Shown here piece by piece: positions 8,136 through 18,355 of a stretch of DNA of 64,000 nucleotides. Under the pieces are notes generated by a model. That model saw only the letters and a list, made by a program, of their open reading frames with translations. It was not told where the DNA came from and did no database searches. This stretch comes from Bacillus sp. FJAT-45350 (GTDB lineage Bacteria > Bacillota > Bacilli > Bacillales > NISU01). The position numbers were made by a program, and so were the translations under genes. The number at the start of each line of letters is the position of its first letter. The stretch's first letter is position 1. The stretch covers positions 2,364,079 to 2,428,078 of the forward strand of contig NZ_NISU01000001.1 of NCBI RefSeq assembly GCF_002335805.1, read 5' to 3'.

Positions 8136-10466
8136 TTACTTATTGTAAGCCTGTCTTGTTCGAAACCTACCCACATCATCTCGAAATTCATATCGTACAG
8201 CACCGTGTAAATCCGTTCTATATATTCTGATCCTATTGTTTTCAAATCGCTCAATTACTTCTGAAGATGGATGACCAAAACGATTTCCTCTTCCAGCTGA
8301 TACTAACGCTACTTTTGGTGAGAGATATGAAACAAATTCTTCAGTTGAAGAAGTTCTACTTCCATGGTGTCCAACCTTCAGTACATCAATAGTTAAACCT
8401 TTATACTCTCTGATTAACCTTGACTCCCCGTCTGTTTCAAGATCTCCAGTAAATAACCATGTAAGACCACCAATTTTTGCCAATAAGACTATTGAACGAT
8501 CATTCAAACTTTGCTCGTTCCCTTTGGGTGAAAGGACAAAAAATTGTGATTCCCCCTCCGACCAACGAACCCCTTCATTGACCATCGTAATCGTCACACG
8601 CTGTTTAGCAAGCTTAGTTAACAGCTCTTTCTCATAGGCGCCTTCAACCTTTCCTTTACTATAAAGTACTTCAGTAATTGGTATTACTCCTATTAATGCT
8701 TCTGTCCCACCAATATGATCGTAATGTCCATGACTTAAAATTAACTTGTCAATTTTTTGGATTCCCCTTGCCTTTAAGTATGGCAGAACTATATCCTTTC
8801 CAACTTCAAACTCCCTTCTTCTATCACGCCATACCTCTTGTGAACGAAACGTTACTAATCCTCCTGTATCAATTAGGTAGATTCCCTTTCTATATGGAAG
8901 CTCAATTAACAAACTATCTCCTTGACCAACATCCAACATCGTAACCATTCCTTTAGAAGAAAAGTAAGGCTGAACAATTTGAAAGCTGATAACAACTACA
9001 ATGCAAGTGAGCGGAATAAGTTGCTTCGTTATAGAACTAGTCGACTCCCACCTTATAAAATAGATTAGAATCGTAATATATAAAGACACAATCACTGTTA
9101 ACGAAGGCTGTCCTAGCCGAAGCACAAAAATGGATAATTCATTTATTTTTATTAAGAAGGAATGACTTGTTATGACGACAAATGAAAATAGAGAGATCAG
9201 TGGTTCTCCTATTACAGGAACAATTATATGGATTAAAACAGTAATAAAAGAAGCGGGTAAGATGATAATAGATACAAAGGGAATGAAAATGAGGTTTAGC
9301 GGTAAACTGAGAATTGAAATTTCATAAAAGTGGTAAATAATAATCGGGAACGCTATTAACTGGGATATGATAGTTACTGCAAGCAGTTGGTTCCAATAAC
9401 TTACATAACGTTTTATAACCGTAGGTGCCGATAATATCAAAGCATAGCTCACAAGGAAAGAAAGTTGAAATCCAATATGAAATAAATAATACGGGTTATA
9501 AAACAAAAGAAGTAAACAAACAACACTTACACCATCAAGAGGATGTAGTTTCAAACGTAGACGAATAGAAAGCAGTATAATCATTGCCATTAGTGATGCC
9601 CTAATTACAGAAGGGGCTGCACCAGCAACAATCATATAAATTGGTAGACTAGCAATCAATACATCTAAGGCTCGTTCCTTTGTTACACCAATCCTTAAAA
9701 GAAGGTAATAAGCTGTAGCAACAACTAATCCAACATGAAGACCAGAAACAGCTAATAGATGAATGATTCCTAGTGATTGATATGAGGATAATACATCCTC
9801 TTCAATCATAAAACGATCACCAAATATAAGAGCGATTACAATTCCTGCTACTTCTTTTGGATAATTAGATTGAATATAAACAACTCCATTTTGCCTCCAT
9901 TGTTGTATACGCTCATAAAAAGTAAGTGAACTCTGTATACAATTTTGTAACGTGATCTGATTAGGAATAAAAATCCAATGTATTTTCTGTTCATATAAAT
10001 AGCGCATGTAATTAAATTGGTAAAAATTAACAGGTGGAGAAGGTTTCTTTAGCTCTCCATCAAGCCTACATTTCATTCCCACCTTTAACTGCTTTACTTG
10101 AGTTTGCTCATGCTTTGAAGAAAGGTAATAATGGAGTTGTAATTTTTCACCTTTGGTTGTTTTAAAAAGAAAGGACAGTCGGTCTCCATCTATTTTAGGT
10201 ATAGATGAAACCGTACCTGTGAATTGAGTTTGCTTTGGAGGAAAAATCGTTTTATTGCCACTATCAACATTCGCAGTAATTAAAAAGGAAGAGAGAAAAA
10301 AGCCAACAAAAATGAGATAACCAGTTCTCCTATTTGTACAAAAATGAAGATAAACAAGAAAAGCTGATAAAAATAACCCAAATAGTATCCAGCCAGACCA
10401 CCCCCTAAGGGAAAAGCAGATACCTAAAGAAGAGGCAATAACAAATATGTGCCACTTTCCTGTCAA
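8136..10466 (-). CDS. comEC: ComEC competence DNA-uptake channel
   Basis: About 776 residues: N-terminal membrane segments, an OB-like domain (about 90-160), the multi-pass Competence domain carrying LLAVSGLHVGL, and a C-terminal metallo-beta-lactamase-like domain from about residue 505 with the metal motif SHGHYDHIGG. ComEC forms the inner-membrane pore for single-stranded DNA, and the C-terminal domain is a probable nuclease. I prefer the TTG at 10466 because AGGAGG lies seven bases upstream; an ATG at 10490 has no visible ribosome-binding site. The gene is full length. Unlike B. subtilis, it is separated from comEA by a sulfhydrylase gene, and comEB is absent. Confidence 0.95.
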   Translation of the reverse strand: MTGKWHIFVIASSLGICFSLRGWSGWILFGLFLSAFLVYLHFCTNRRTGYLIFVGFFLSSFLITANVDSGNKTIFPPKQTQFTGTVSSIPKIDGDRLSFLFKTTKGEKLQLHYYLSSKHEQTQVKQLKVGMKCRLDGELKKPSPPVNFYQFNYMRYLYEQKIHWIFIPNQITLQNCIQSSLTFYERIQQWRQNGVVYIQSNYPKEVAGIVIALIFGDRFMIEEDVLSSYQSLGIIHLLAVSGLHVGLVVATAYYLLLRIGVTKERALDVLIASLPIYMIVAGAAPSVIRASLMAMIILLSIRLRLKLHPLDGVSVVCLLLLFYNPYYLFHIGFQLSFLVSYALILSAPTVIKRYVSYWNQLLAVTIISQLIAFPIIIYHFYEISILSLPLNLIFIPFVSIIILPASFITVLIHIIVPVIGEPLISLFSFVVITSHSFLIKINELSIFVLRLGQPSLTVIVSLYITILIYFIRWESTSSITKQLIPLTCIVVVISFQIVQPYFSSKGMVTMLDVGQGDSLLIELPYRKGIYLIDTGGLVTFRSQEVWRDRRREFEVGKDIVLPYLKARGIQKIDKLILSHGHYDHIGGTEALIGVIPITEVLYSKGKVEGAYEKELLTKLAKQRVTITMVNEGVRWSEGESQFFVLSPKGNEQSLNDRSIVLLAKIGGLTWLFTGDLETDGESRLIREYKGLTIDVLKVGHHGSRTSSTEEFVSYLSPKVALVSAGRGNRFGHPSSEVIERFENNRIRIYRTDLHGAVRYEFRDDVGRFRTRQAYNK

Positions 10467-10511
10467 CCATATACCTCCTAAAGAAATCATATTGTAGTTC
10501 GCTAGCTTTTG

Positions 10512-10541
10512 CTAGGTTAGGAAAGTACCCTCCTAACCTAG
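10512..10541. terminator. 10-bp stem-loop between metY-like gene and comEC
   Basis: CTAGGTTAGG and CCTAACCTAG pair perfectly around a ten-base loop. The reverse-strand sequence after the stem is CAAAAGC, without a T run, so it is a weak terminator or an RNA-stabilising stem. Confidence 0.4.
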
Positions 10542-10566
10542 ATATAAAGCATAGTCTTAACAAAAA

Positions 10567-11856
<1,290 letters not shown>

Positions 11857-12057
11857 TTACGCCCCCAAAATTTTCATTTATTTATTAATTATCAGTTTTT
11901 TCACCTGATAACAAGTCCAAAAAAATAAGCCAATGACAAACCATTTCCACTATCTATTTAAATTTAATGATAATGTAAATGAGCTGTTACAATTATGAAT
12001 TTTGAGGCTAATTTTAGCCTTTTTTATTACAAAAGTCAATTTTTTCATTAAATTCTG

Positions 12058-12672
12058 TTAATTTACCGTAATATGCTCTTTTAGTTTTTCTAAAGATTTC
12101 GGACCAATACCAGAAACATTTACTAAATCCTCAACTTGCGAAAATGGTCCATTCGTCTCTCTGTACTCTATAATAGTTTCTGCTCTTGCAGGTCCTATTC
12201 CTGGTAACTGCTCTAGTTCTGTAGCTGATGCATGGTTAATTCGAATTTTCCCTCCATTAGAACCAGCAGAACCAGCATTCATGTCAATCACCATTCCCTC
12301 TAATGCACCTTCCCCCTCTCTCGGAATAAAAATCATCATTTCATCCTGAAGTAATTGAGCAAGGTTTACTCGTGTTTCATCAGCTTCTTCTAAAAGTCCA
12401 CCACCAAGATTAATTACATCAATAACTCTACTGCCTTTGTGTAAATGATAGACTCCAGGTCGAATAACCGCTCCCTTTAAATCGACCATTATCGTTTGCT
12501 CTACTTCCATTATTGCTTCATCCATAACCGTATCCTCATTTTCAAAGAGCCAATCCAAGTCAGTTTCTTCTGTTTTTTCATTGTTAAATCCTTTATATAA
12601 GCTTAGACTTGCAAATAATAGTATAATAAGAATAGCTCCAACCATTATTTGCTTTTGTTTTATAAAATTCAT
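12058..12672 (-). CDS. comEA: ComEA DNA receptor for transformation
   Basis: 204 residues with an N-terminal membrane anchor (about 8-26), an SLBB-type region (MVDLKGAVIRPGVYHL) and two C-terminal helix-hairpin-helix motifs, LEQLPGIGPARAETII and DLVNVSGIGPKSLEKL. ComEA binds extracellular double-stranded DNA and passes it to the ComEC channel. It is divergent from the DUF2533 gene and comER. The usual next gene, comEB, is missing; the next minus-strand gene is the sulfhydrylase. No clear pair of ComK boxes could be picked out by eye in the short upstream region. Confidence 0.95.
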   Translation of the reverse strand: MNFIKQKQIMVGAILIILLFASLSLYKGFNNEKTEETDLDWLFENEDTVMDEAIMEVEQTIMVDLKGAVIRPGVYHLHKGSRVIDVINLGGGLLEEADETRVNLAQLLQDEMMIFIPREGEGALEGMVIDMNAGSAGSNGGKIRINHASATELEQLPGIGPARAETIIEYRETNGPFSQVEDLVNVSGIGPKSLEKLKEHITVN

Positions 12673-12757
12673 TACGCTTCACCCGTTTCAACATGTTTTT
12701 TATTACACCCTAATGGGAAAAATCTTTAGTACGAAAAAGAAAGGAAGAACAATTAAA

Positions 12758-13015
12758 ATGAGTGTACACCTACAAATTGCAAGCCAAATAAACAAACATC
12801 TAGATGGTCAAAAAGAATTTAGACGCTTAGATATGATGCGTGAAGAGGCAATCGCTAGAACAATTGCTGAGGCAAAGAAAGTGAGTGATTTTTCAGTTCA
12901 AGAAATTAATCAAATAACAAACGAAATGAATCAACTTGCAAAAAAATTTAGCTTCCCTGTTCGTAAAAATGTAACAAAAGAAATGGTCATTGATTATACA
13001 AAAAATAGCAATTAA
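12758..13015 (+). CDS. DUF2533 (YpbS-like) small protein
   Basis: 85 residues starting MSVHLQIASQINKHLDGQKE, predicted helical and charged, with ARTIAEAKKVSDFSVQEINQ and a C-terminal RKNVTKEMVIDY. The pattern of a helical pair followed by (R)KNVTKEMV resembles the DUF2533/YpbS family, known only from Bacillales and of unknown function. The start at 12758 has AAAGGAAG about ten bases upstream; the longer open frame reading back into comEA antisense is not credible. It sits alone between divergent comEA and comER. Confidence 0.7.
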   Translation: MSVHLQIASQINKHLDGQKEFRRLDMMREEAIARTIAEAKKVSDFSVQEINQITNEMNQLAKKFSFPVRKNVTKEMVIDYTKNSN

Positions 13016-13112
13016 ATAGATAATTCATATTCTCTTACTTACCTACATACATTTAGTGATAAATGGCAAGACCTGCAAATAAGCATGGTCATTTGGAGAA
13101 GGAGGGGATATT

Positions 13113-13937
13113 ATGAATATTGGTGTGATTGGAACAGGTAGTATGGGGACAATTTTAATTGAATCTCTATTAGATTCGTTAGCTGTTAATCCGTCCCAAA
13201 TGTTTATTACAAACAGAACAATAAAGAAAGCCCAAGTGCTATCAAATAAATATGATGGTCTACATGTAATGGATAACCCTACAAGTGTTATTAATAATTG
13301 TGACATCGTATTTATTTGTGTTAAGCCATTACAGTTCCACTCATTACTTCTTGAGATTCGTGAACAATGTGATAATAATCAAATGATTGTGTCAATTACA
13401 AGTCCTATTGCCGTTGAAGAATTAGAGGAAATGGTTGATTGTAAGGTCGCTAGGGCCATCCCAAGTATATTAAACAGAGCTCATGCAGGCCCATCATTAC
13501 TTAGTTTTGGTGATCGTTGTAATGATAGCGATAAGGAAAGACTTCAAAGCTTAATGAGTCACATTTCAGCACCACTAGAAATAAATGAAAATATTACTAG
13601 AGTTTCCTCAGACATCGTAAGCTGTGGTCCTGCTTTCTTTAGCTATATCATGCAACAATTTGTTGATGCAGCTGTTAGGCAAACAGAAATCACAAAGGAA
13701 GAAGCAACCACATTAGCTACAGATATGATGATTGGGATGGGAAAATTATTAGAAAAGGAAATTTATACACTACCGTCACTTCAACAGCGCGTATGCGTAC
13801 CAGGAGGTATTACTGGTGAGGGTATAAAAGTTTTAGAAGATGAAATTGGAGAAATGTTTGACCACCTCTTTCAAAAAACTCATGCAAAGTATTATGAGGA
13901 CAAAGAAAAAATTAGTGAACAATTTAAAAATCAATAG
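13113..13937 (+). CDS. comER: ComER, pyrroline-5-carboxylate reductase-like protein
   Basis: 274 residues with an N-terminal Rossmann nucleotide motif (NIGVIGTGSMGTILI) and a C-terminal dimerisation domain with VCVPGGITGEGIKVLE, as in ProC-family enzymes. The position directly divergent from comEA identifies it as ComER, whose role is uncertain: it is dispensable for competence in B. subtilis and has been tied to sporulation and biofilm control in relatives. AAGGAGGGGATATT is an excellent ribosome-binding site. Whether it reduces pyrroline-5-carboxylate is not known. Confidence 0.9.
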   Translation: MNIGVIGTGSMGTILIESLLDSLAVNPSQMFITNRTIKKAQVLSNKYDGLHVMDNPTSVINNCDIVFICVKPLQFHSLLLEIREQCDNNQMIVSITSPIAVEELEEMVDCKVARAIPSILNRAHAGPSLLSFGDRCNDSDKERLQSLMSHISAPLEINENITRVSSDIVSCGPAFFSYIMQQFVDAAVRQTEITKEEATTLATDMMIGMGKLLEKEIYTLPSLQQRVCVPGGITGEGIKVLEDEIGEMFDHLFQKTHAKYYEDKEKISEQFKNQ

Positions 13938-13938
13938 A

Positions 13939-13973
13939 AATAGAGCAAGGAGATTATTTCTCCTTGCTCTATT
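13939..13973. terminator. Bidirectional terminator between comER and yqeM
   Basis: AATAGAGCAAGGAGA and TCTCCTTGCTCTATT form a 15-bp perfect stem with a five-base loop between the two converging genes, immediately after the comER stop codon. Confidence 0.85.
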
Positions 13974-13997
13974 CGTTTCTTGATTAACTTATTCCTG

Positions 13998-14747
13998 CTA
14001 CTTATCCAATTTTTTTGTAACAAAAAAAATTCTTTCACTCGTCGGTTGTATCTCATTGTCATGAAAATCAGCAGTTACTTCTAGTACCTCAAAACCAGAA
14101 TCTCGCAGCCAATTTTTATACGTATCAATTGGGAACGTTCGTTGTTTATGTAACTCTTCAATACGCTCGAACAGTCCGTTTTCATGCTGTGCAAAAAAGG
14201 TTAATTCATGTTCTACACTATCTTCATATTCTCCGTGAAAACTATTCCATATATAAGCGATAGTATCCTCTGTTTCAGCAAACGTTTGCTCAGCAAATAC
14301 TTCATTCATCTTATATGAAGTATGAACATCAAAAAGGAACAAGCCATCCGTCTTTAGCTGTTGATGGATTGAACGGAAGGCTTCCATGACGTCCCGTTCC
14401 TCTTCTAGATAGTTTAATGAATCACAGAAAACAGTAACCGCATCAAATTTATCAACCATTTCTAACTGACACATATTTTGCTGAAAAAGTGGAACTGAAT
14501 ACCCAGCAGAATTTAGTTTTTCTTGAGTAACTGTCAGCATATCTGGAGATAAATCTACCCCTGATGCCAAATATCCTCCTTTTGCGAGCCTAAGCAAAAA
14601 GGAGCCAGTCCCACAACCAACATCTAATACTTCCTTACATGTTGGAGCGTACTGTTGTTGCTTTCTCTCAAAAAACTGAAACCACTGGTTATATGGTTCC
14701 TCATCCATTAATTTATCATATAAATACGCAAAACCTTGATACGTCAT
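13998..14747 (-). CDS. yqeM: YqeM, SAM-dependent methyltransferase
   Basis: 249 residues with a class I methyltransferase fold: motif I EVLDVGCGTGSFLLRLAKGG (about residues 39-58), an acidic second motif ASGVDLSPDML, and FDAVTVFCDSLNYL. The substrate is unknown. Its ATG overlaps the cvfB stop by four bases (ATGA), so translation is probably coupled. It is the last gene of the yqeH-aroE-yqeI-nadD-yqeK-rsfS-cvfB-yqeM run, as in B. subtilis apart from cvfB. Confidence 0.93.
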   Translation of the reverse strand: MTYQGFAYLYDKLMDEEPYNQWFQFFERKQQQYAPTCKEVLDVGCGTGSFLLRLAKGGYLASGVDLSPDMLTVTQEKLNSAGYSVPLFQQNMCQLEMVDKFDAVTVFCDSLNYLEEERDVMEAFRSIHQQLKTDGLFLFDVHTSYKMNEVFAEQTFAETEDTIAYIWNSFHGEYEDSVEHELTFFAQHENGLFERIEELHKQRTFPIDTYKNWLRDSGFEVLEVTADFHDNEIQPTSERIFFVTKKLDK

Positions 14748-15610
14748 TTTCTCTCCTTAAAATATGTCCAGCCTTCTTCTTGATACACTTTTCCTTCCTT
14801 CATTAGCTTGCCAAGTGCTCGTTTGAAGGCAGCTTTACTTAATTGAAAACGACTATAAATATCTTCTGCTTGAGACTTATCCCAGTAAGGCATTGCACCA
14901 TTACGGCCTTCCATATACTGAATAATCTTTTCTGCATCATCTGACAAAGCCTCTTGTTTACGAGGTTTTTGTGATACGTTGAGACGTCCATCCTCTCGAA
15001 CATTTGTTACACGAACCGCAATTTTTTGACCAAGTCTTACAGTTGAATTCATATCGTCATTATGCAAAAAGGCTAAGTGTTTTTCGTCTGTTAAGATATT
15101 AACACCCTCTACATCCTCGCCCATTTTGTATACGATTCCTTCAACGTCTTTATTATACATCTCTGGCCCTGCCTTGACGGATTGGTCTTCAATCGGCTTA
15201 CCATATACATGCTTAGCCATCAATCTACCTTTTTTATCCGTACTTAAAGTGACAAATAACTCATCACCTTCCGCTGGCCATCTTTCACGTTCTGGTGGTA
15301 AGTCATCCATAGAGAAAAACACATCTCTTGACGTACCGTTATATAAAAATAGTCCTTGGTTTCTAATTTGGCTTACTACCTTCAGCCAACCCATCTCCCC
15401 AAGTGAAATAATTGGCATCTCCATCGTTGCAGTAAGACGCCCTTCATGATCGAGGTATAAAAAAACAGTGACTTTCTCATCCTCTTTCAACTCGCCTTTT
15501 GCCTCTCTTTTGTGCAGTAGAATATCTTCCCCTTGCTGAGATAAAAAATAGCCAAATTCATTTTCTCTAGCAACTGTAAGTGTTTCAATGACCCCTGGCT
15601 TTAAAGTCAT
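14744..15610 (-). CDS. cvfB: CvfB-type S1-domain RNA-binding protein
   Basis: 288 residues with several S1-like beta-barrel segments (IISLGEMGWLKVV; GIVYKMGEDVEGVNIL; IAVRVTNVREDGRLNVSQ) and a C-terminal winged-helix segment (YSRFQLSKAAFKRALGKLMK). This arrangement fits the CvfB/YitL family, RNA-binding proteins that affect virulence-factor and extracellular-enzyme expression in Staphylococcus. The gene starts on the last base of the rsfS stop and runs into yqeM with a four-base overlap, so it is firmly in the operon. In B. subtilis yitL lies elsewhere, so its location here is a difference worth noting. Confidence 0.85.
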   Translation of the reverse strand: MTLKPGVIETLTVARENEFGYFLSQQGEDILLHKREAKGELKEDEKVTVFLYLDHEGRLTATMEMPIISLGEMGWLKVVSQIRNQGLFLYNGTSRDVFFSMDDLPPERERWPAEGDELFVTLSTDKKGRLMAKHVYGKPIEDQSVKAGPEMYNKDVEGIVYKMGEDVEGVNILTDEKHLAFLHNDDMNSTVRLGQKIAVRVTNVREDGRLNVSQKPRKQEALSDDAEKIIQYMEGRNGAMPYWDKSQAEDIYSRFQLSKAAFKRALGKLMKEGKVYQEEGWTYFKERK

Positions 15611-15966
15611 TACAGCAACTCTCCTTCTAAATTAATAGTAGGTGCGTCGCCCCATAATTTTTCTAGGTTATAATACGTTCTCTCATCACGATGGAATACG
15701 TGAACAACAACATCTCCTAAATCGACTAACACCCAACGTGCTTGGTCGTAACCTTCTAGCCTTTTGATTTCAATACCGTACTCCTGTGCTTGTTTCTTTA
15801 ATTCAAAAGCAATTGCTTGTACTTGTTTTTCTGAGTTCCCGTGGCAGATAACAAAATAATCAGCTATCAGTGAAATCCCCTTCATATTTAAAGCAACAAT
15901 ATTATCAGCCTTTTTATCATCAACAGCCGTTACCGCTAGTTGTAGTATTTCTCTTTTTTCTCCCAT
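15610..15966 (-). CDS. rsfS: Ribosome silencing factor RsfS
   Basis: 118 residues of the Iojap/RsfS family. Conserved features are IVALNMKGISLIADYFVICH, the GNSEKQVQAIA segment and WVLVDLGDVVVHVF. RsfS binds ribosomal protein uL14 and blocks subunit joining when nutrients are scarce. It lies four bases after yqeK and abuts cvfB. The length and motifs are normal. Confidence 0.96.
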   Translation of the reverse strand: MGEKREILQLAVTAVDDKKADNIVALNMKGISLIADYFVICHGNSEKQVQAIAFELKKQAQEYGIEIKRLEGYDQARWVLVDLGDVVVHVFHRDERTYYNLEKLWGDAPTINLEGELL

Positions 15967-15970
15967 AAAA

Positions 15971-16549
15971 TCAATCCCTTCCTTTCTGCTTACCCTTTTG
16001 TATTAATTCATTATATGTTGCTAGTGTTTCTGGAAATATTGGTTGTCCCTTTTTCATTAGAAACGAGATTGTGTTTACGATTGATTGGATGATTGCCTTA
16101 TCAAGGTCTTGCTTTGCAAGCTCTCGGACTTCGTCAACACCTTTGAAAGAACGACCAGGTTCAATATAATCAGCTAAATAAACAACCTTTTCTAATTGTG
16201 TCATCCCTTGTCTTCCCGTTGTATGATAGTAAATAGCATCTAATATTTCTTGATCGATTATACCTACTTCTTTTTTTACTAAATATGCTCCACAAGGGGC
16301 ATGAAGCAGTTCAGTTCCATAATGCAAGAAGACCTCTGGGAACCCTTGCTCAATTATAATTGAGCGCATTTCATCCTTATCACGAAACTTTGCATAGTCA
16401 TGGAAAATTGCTGCTGTTTCTGCCTTCTTCTCATCTACTCCATACCGTTTGGAAAGCTCGACTGCCGTCGCCATCACACCAATTGTATGTTGATAACGAT
16501 GGTCAGTTAACTGTTCTTTTACGATAGATAATGCCTTATTTTTGTCCAT
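15971..16549 (-). CDS. yqeK: YqeK, HD-domain dinucleoside tetraphosphate hydrolase
   Basis: 192 residues of the HD superfamily. Metal-binding residues appear in DHRYQHTIGVMATA (His), AAIFHDYAKFRD (HD) and YHTTG. Members of the YqeK family cleave Ap4A symmetrically to ADP. Its start overlaps the end of nadD by 14 bases, indicating translational coupling. It sits beside nadD as in most Bacillales. Confidence 0.93.
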   Translation of the reverse strand: MDKNKALSIVKEQLTDHRYQHTIGVMATAVELSKRYGVDEKKAETAAIFHDYAKFRDKDEMRSIIIEQGFPEVFLHYGTELLHAPCGAYLVKKEVGIIDQEILDAIYYHTTGRQGMTQLEKVVYLADYIEPGRSFKGVDEVRELAKQDLDKAIIQSIVNTISFLMKKGQPIFPETLATYNELIQKGKQKGRD

Positions 16550-17117
16550 ATAATCCCCTCTCTTCTATATAGACTCGAACATTATCAGGAAGCAAATAAC
16601 GAATGTTTTTCCCCTCTGCCACCCGCTCTCGAATATCACTCGAAGAAATGTCCACTTGTGGTGCTTCAATCTCAATCACATGCTTAGGATAAGGAGATTC
16701 TGAAGGATAGCCCGGTCGTTTCACCCCAATAAATGTAACTAGTTGAATTAGTTCATTTATACTTTCCCACTTAGGTAAAAAATCAATCATATCTCCACCA
16801 ATAATGAAATAAAACTGATAAGTAGGATATTGTTCAGTCAACAAACGCATTGTATCAACCGTATAAGAACGTCCTTCCCTTTCTAGCTCAACTGTTGAAA
16901 GGAAAAAATTATCATTTTCATAAATAGCTAATTCAACCATCTTCATTCTATCTTCTGATAACGTTAGGTCCTCTCGCTCTTTATGTGGGGGAACTTGAGA
17001 AGGAATAAACCATATTTCATCAAGCTCACATTGACACATTGCTTCTTCCGCTATTAATAAATGTCCGTAGTGAGGAGGATCAAATGTCCCTCCCAAAATT
17101 CCAATTTTTTTCTCCAT
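16536..17117 (-). CDS. nadD: Nicotinate-nucleotide adenylyltransferase
   Basis: 193 residues. The nucleotidyltransferase motif GILGGTFDPPHYGHLLIAEE is at the N terminus, and the C-terminal ISSSDIRERV motif contacts ATP. NadD converts nicotinate mononucleotide to deamido-NAD in NAD synthesis. The protein has the normal length for the family. It lies between yqeI and yqeK in the conserved operon. Confidence 0.97.
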   Translation of the reverse strand: MEKKIGILGGTFDPPHYGHLLIAEEAMCQCELDEIWFIPSQVPPHKEREDLTLSEDRMKMVELAIYENDNFFLSTVELEREGRSYTVDTMRLLTEQYPTYQFYFIIGGDMIDFLPKWESINELIQLVTFIGVKRPGYPSESPYPKHVIEIEAPQVDISSSDIRERVAEGKNIRYLLPDNVRVYIEERGLYGQK

Positions 17118-17174
17118 CCTTGAAACTCCCTATTTCCTTAAAATATAATGATAGCGACAATAGTCAATATATAT

Positions 17175-17465
17175 TTATGGTAATTGTATCGATTTATTTT
17201 CTTCTGACTCTTTGTAAAGAACAATTGTATTACCTATCACTTGAACTAAGTGTCCATTTACTCTTTTTCCGAGTTCTTCAGCAACTTCCTTACGGTCATA
17301 CTCACAGTTTTGTAATACATTTATCTTAATTAGCTCTCTTACTTCTAAAGCCTCAGATATTTGTTTTACCATATTATCGTTGACGCCACCTTTACCTACC
17401 TGAAAAATTGAATTTAAATGGTGCGCCTGTGAACGTAAATAACGTTTTTGTTTACCTGTTAACAT
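17175..17465 (-). CDS. yqeI: YhbY/YqeI RNA-binding protein (CRM domain)
   Basis: 96 residues making up one CRM domain: KQKRYLRSQAHHLNSIFQVG with the GKGG loop, then IKINVLQNC and a C-terminal VIGNTIVLYK. These proteins associate with pre-50S ribosomal particles. I chose ATG 17465 because GGAGG lies five bases upstream; it starts just before the aroE stop, so the two are coupled. Confidence 0.95.
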   Translation of the reverse strand: MLTGKQKRYLRSQAHHLNSIFQVGKGGVNDNMVKQISEALEVRELIKINVLQNCEYDRKEVAEELGKRVNGHLVQVIGNTIVLYKESEENKSIQLP

Positions 17466-17466
17466 G

Positions 17467-18300
17467 TTAACCTCCAAGTTGTTCTTCAACTATTTTTTTC
17501 ATTTGTTCTTTATTTGGAGAAAGGCCTGTCCATTTCTCAAATGCGTGGGCACCTTGCCCAACAAACATCCCTACTCCGTTTACTATAATAGCCCCTTTGC
17601 TCTCTGCTTGCTCTAAAAATTTTGTTTTCAAAGGGTTATAAATTAAATCACTAACAACAGTGCCTTTCTTAACACTTTCGACTGAGATAGGTACCTCATC
17701 AATATTTGGACTCATACCTACAGAAGTGGTATTGATAATCACATCATAACGATTTATCAACTTCTCAGACTCTACTAGCGTCATAGCATCCATCTTCGTA
17801 TTTGAAAAGCAATTATCAGCTATCCACTTGGCTTTATCAATTGTGCGGTTACAAATTGTTAATGACTTAACACCATAATTGGAAATAACGGTAGCAATCG
17901 CCCTTGCTGCCCCTCCTGCACCTATTACTAAGACACTTTTAGATCTAAGACTATCCCCAGTTACTTCTAACAGAGATGTTAGGTACCCTTGTCCATCAGT
18001 ATTATATCCAACAAAGCGTCCGTCTTCATTAACAACTGTGTTAACAGCTCCAATAATCTTCGCTTCTTGATCCACCTCATCAAGTAGCTCCATAATCGCA
18101 ACTTTATGTGGGATAGTGACGTTAAAGCCCGAAACACCTAAAGCTTTTAAGCCCTCTACTGCCGTTTTAAGATTTTCCTCCGGTACATCAAATGCGTGAT
18201 AGAAATGTGATAACTCTAAAGAAGCAAACGCATCATTATGCATTGCCGGAGACATCGAATGCCCGACCGGATGCCCAAGAAGTCCAAATAATTTCCCCAT
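17467..18300 (-). CDS. aroE: Shikimate dehydrogenase
   Basis: 277 residues. Substrate-binding GHPVGHSMSPAMHNDAF and FNVTIPHK (catalytic Lys), the NADP-binding VLVIGAGGAARAI and INTTSVGM, and GVGMFVGQGAHAFE at the C terminus are all present. AroE reduces 3-dehydroshikimate to shikimate in aromatic amino acid synthesis. It sits between yqeH and yqeI, as in B. subtilis (where it is called aroD). Confidence 0.97.
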   Translation of the reverse strand: MGKLFGLLGHPVGHSMSPAMHNDAFASLELSHFYHAFDVPEENLKTAVEGLKALGVSGFNVTIPHKVAIMELLDEVDQEAKIIGAVNTVVNEDGRFVGYNTDGQGYLTSLLEVTGDSLRSKSVLVIGAGGAARAIATVISNYGVKSLTICNRTIDKAKWIADNCFSNTKMDAMTLVESEKLINRYDVIINTTSVGMSPNIDEVPISVESVKKGTVVSDLIYNPLKTKFLEQAESKGAIIVNGVGMFVGQGAHAFEKWTGLSPNKEQMKKIVEEQLGG

Positions 18301-18355
18301 TATTTTTTCCCCATTCCGATTATATAGCTTAGTTTTATTGAATTCCCTACATATT

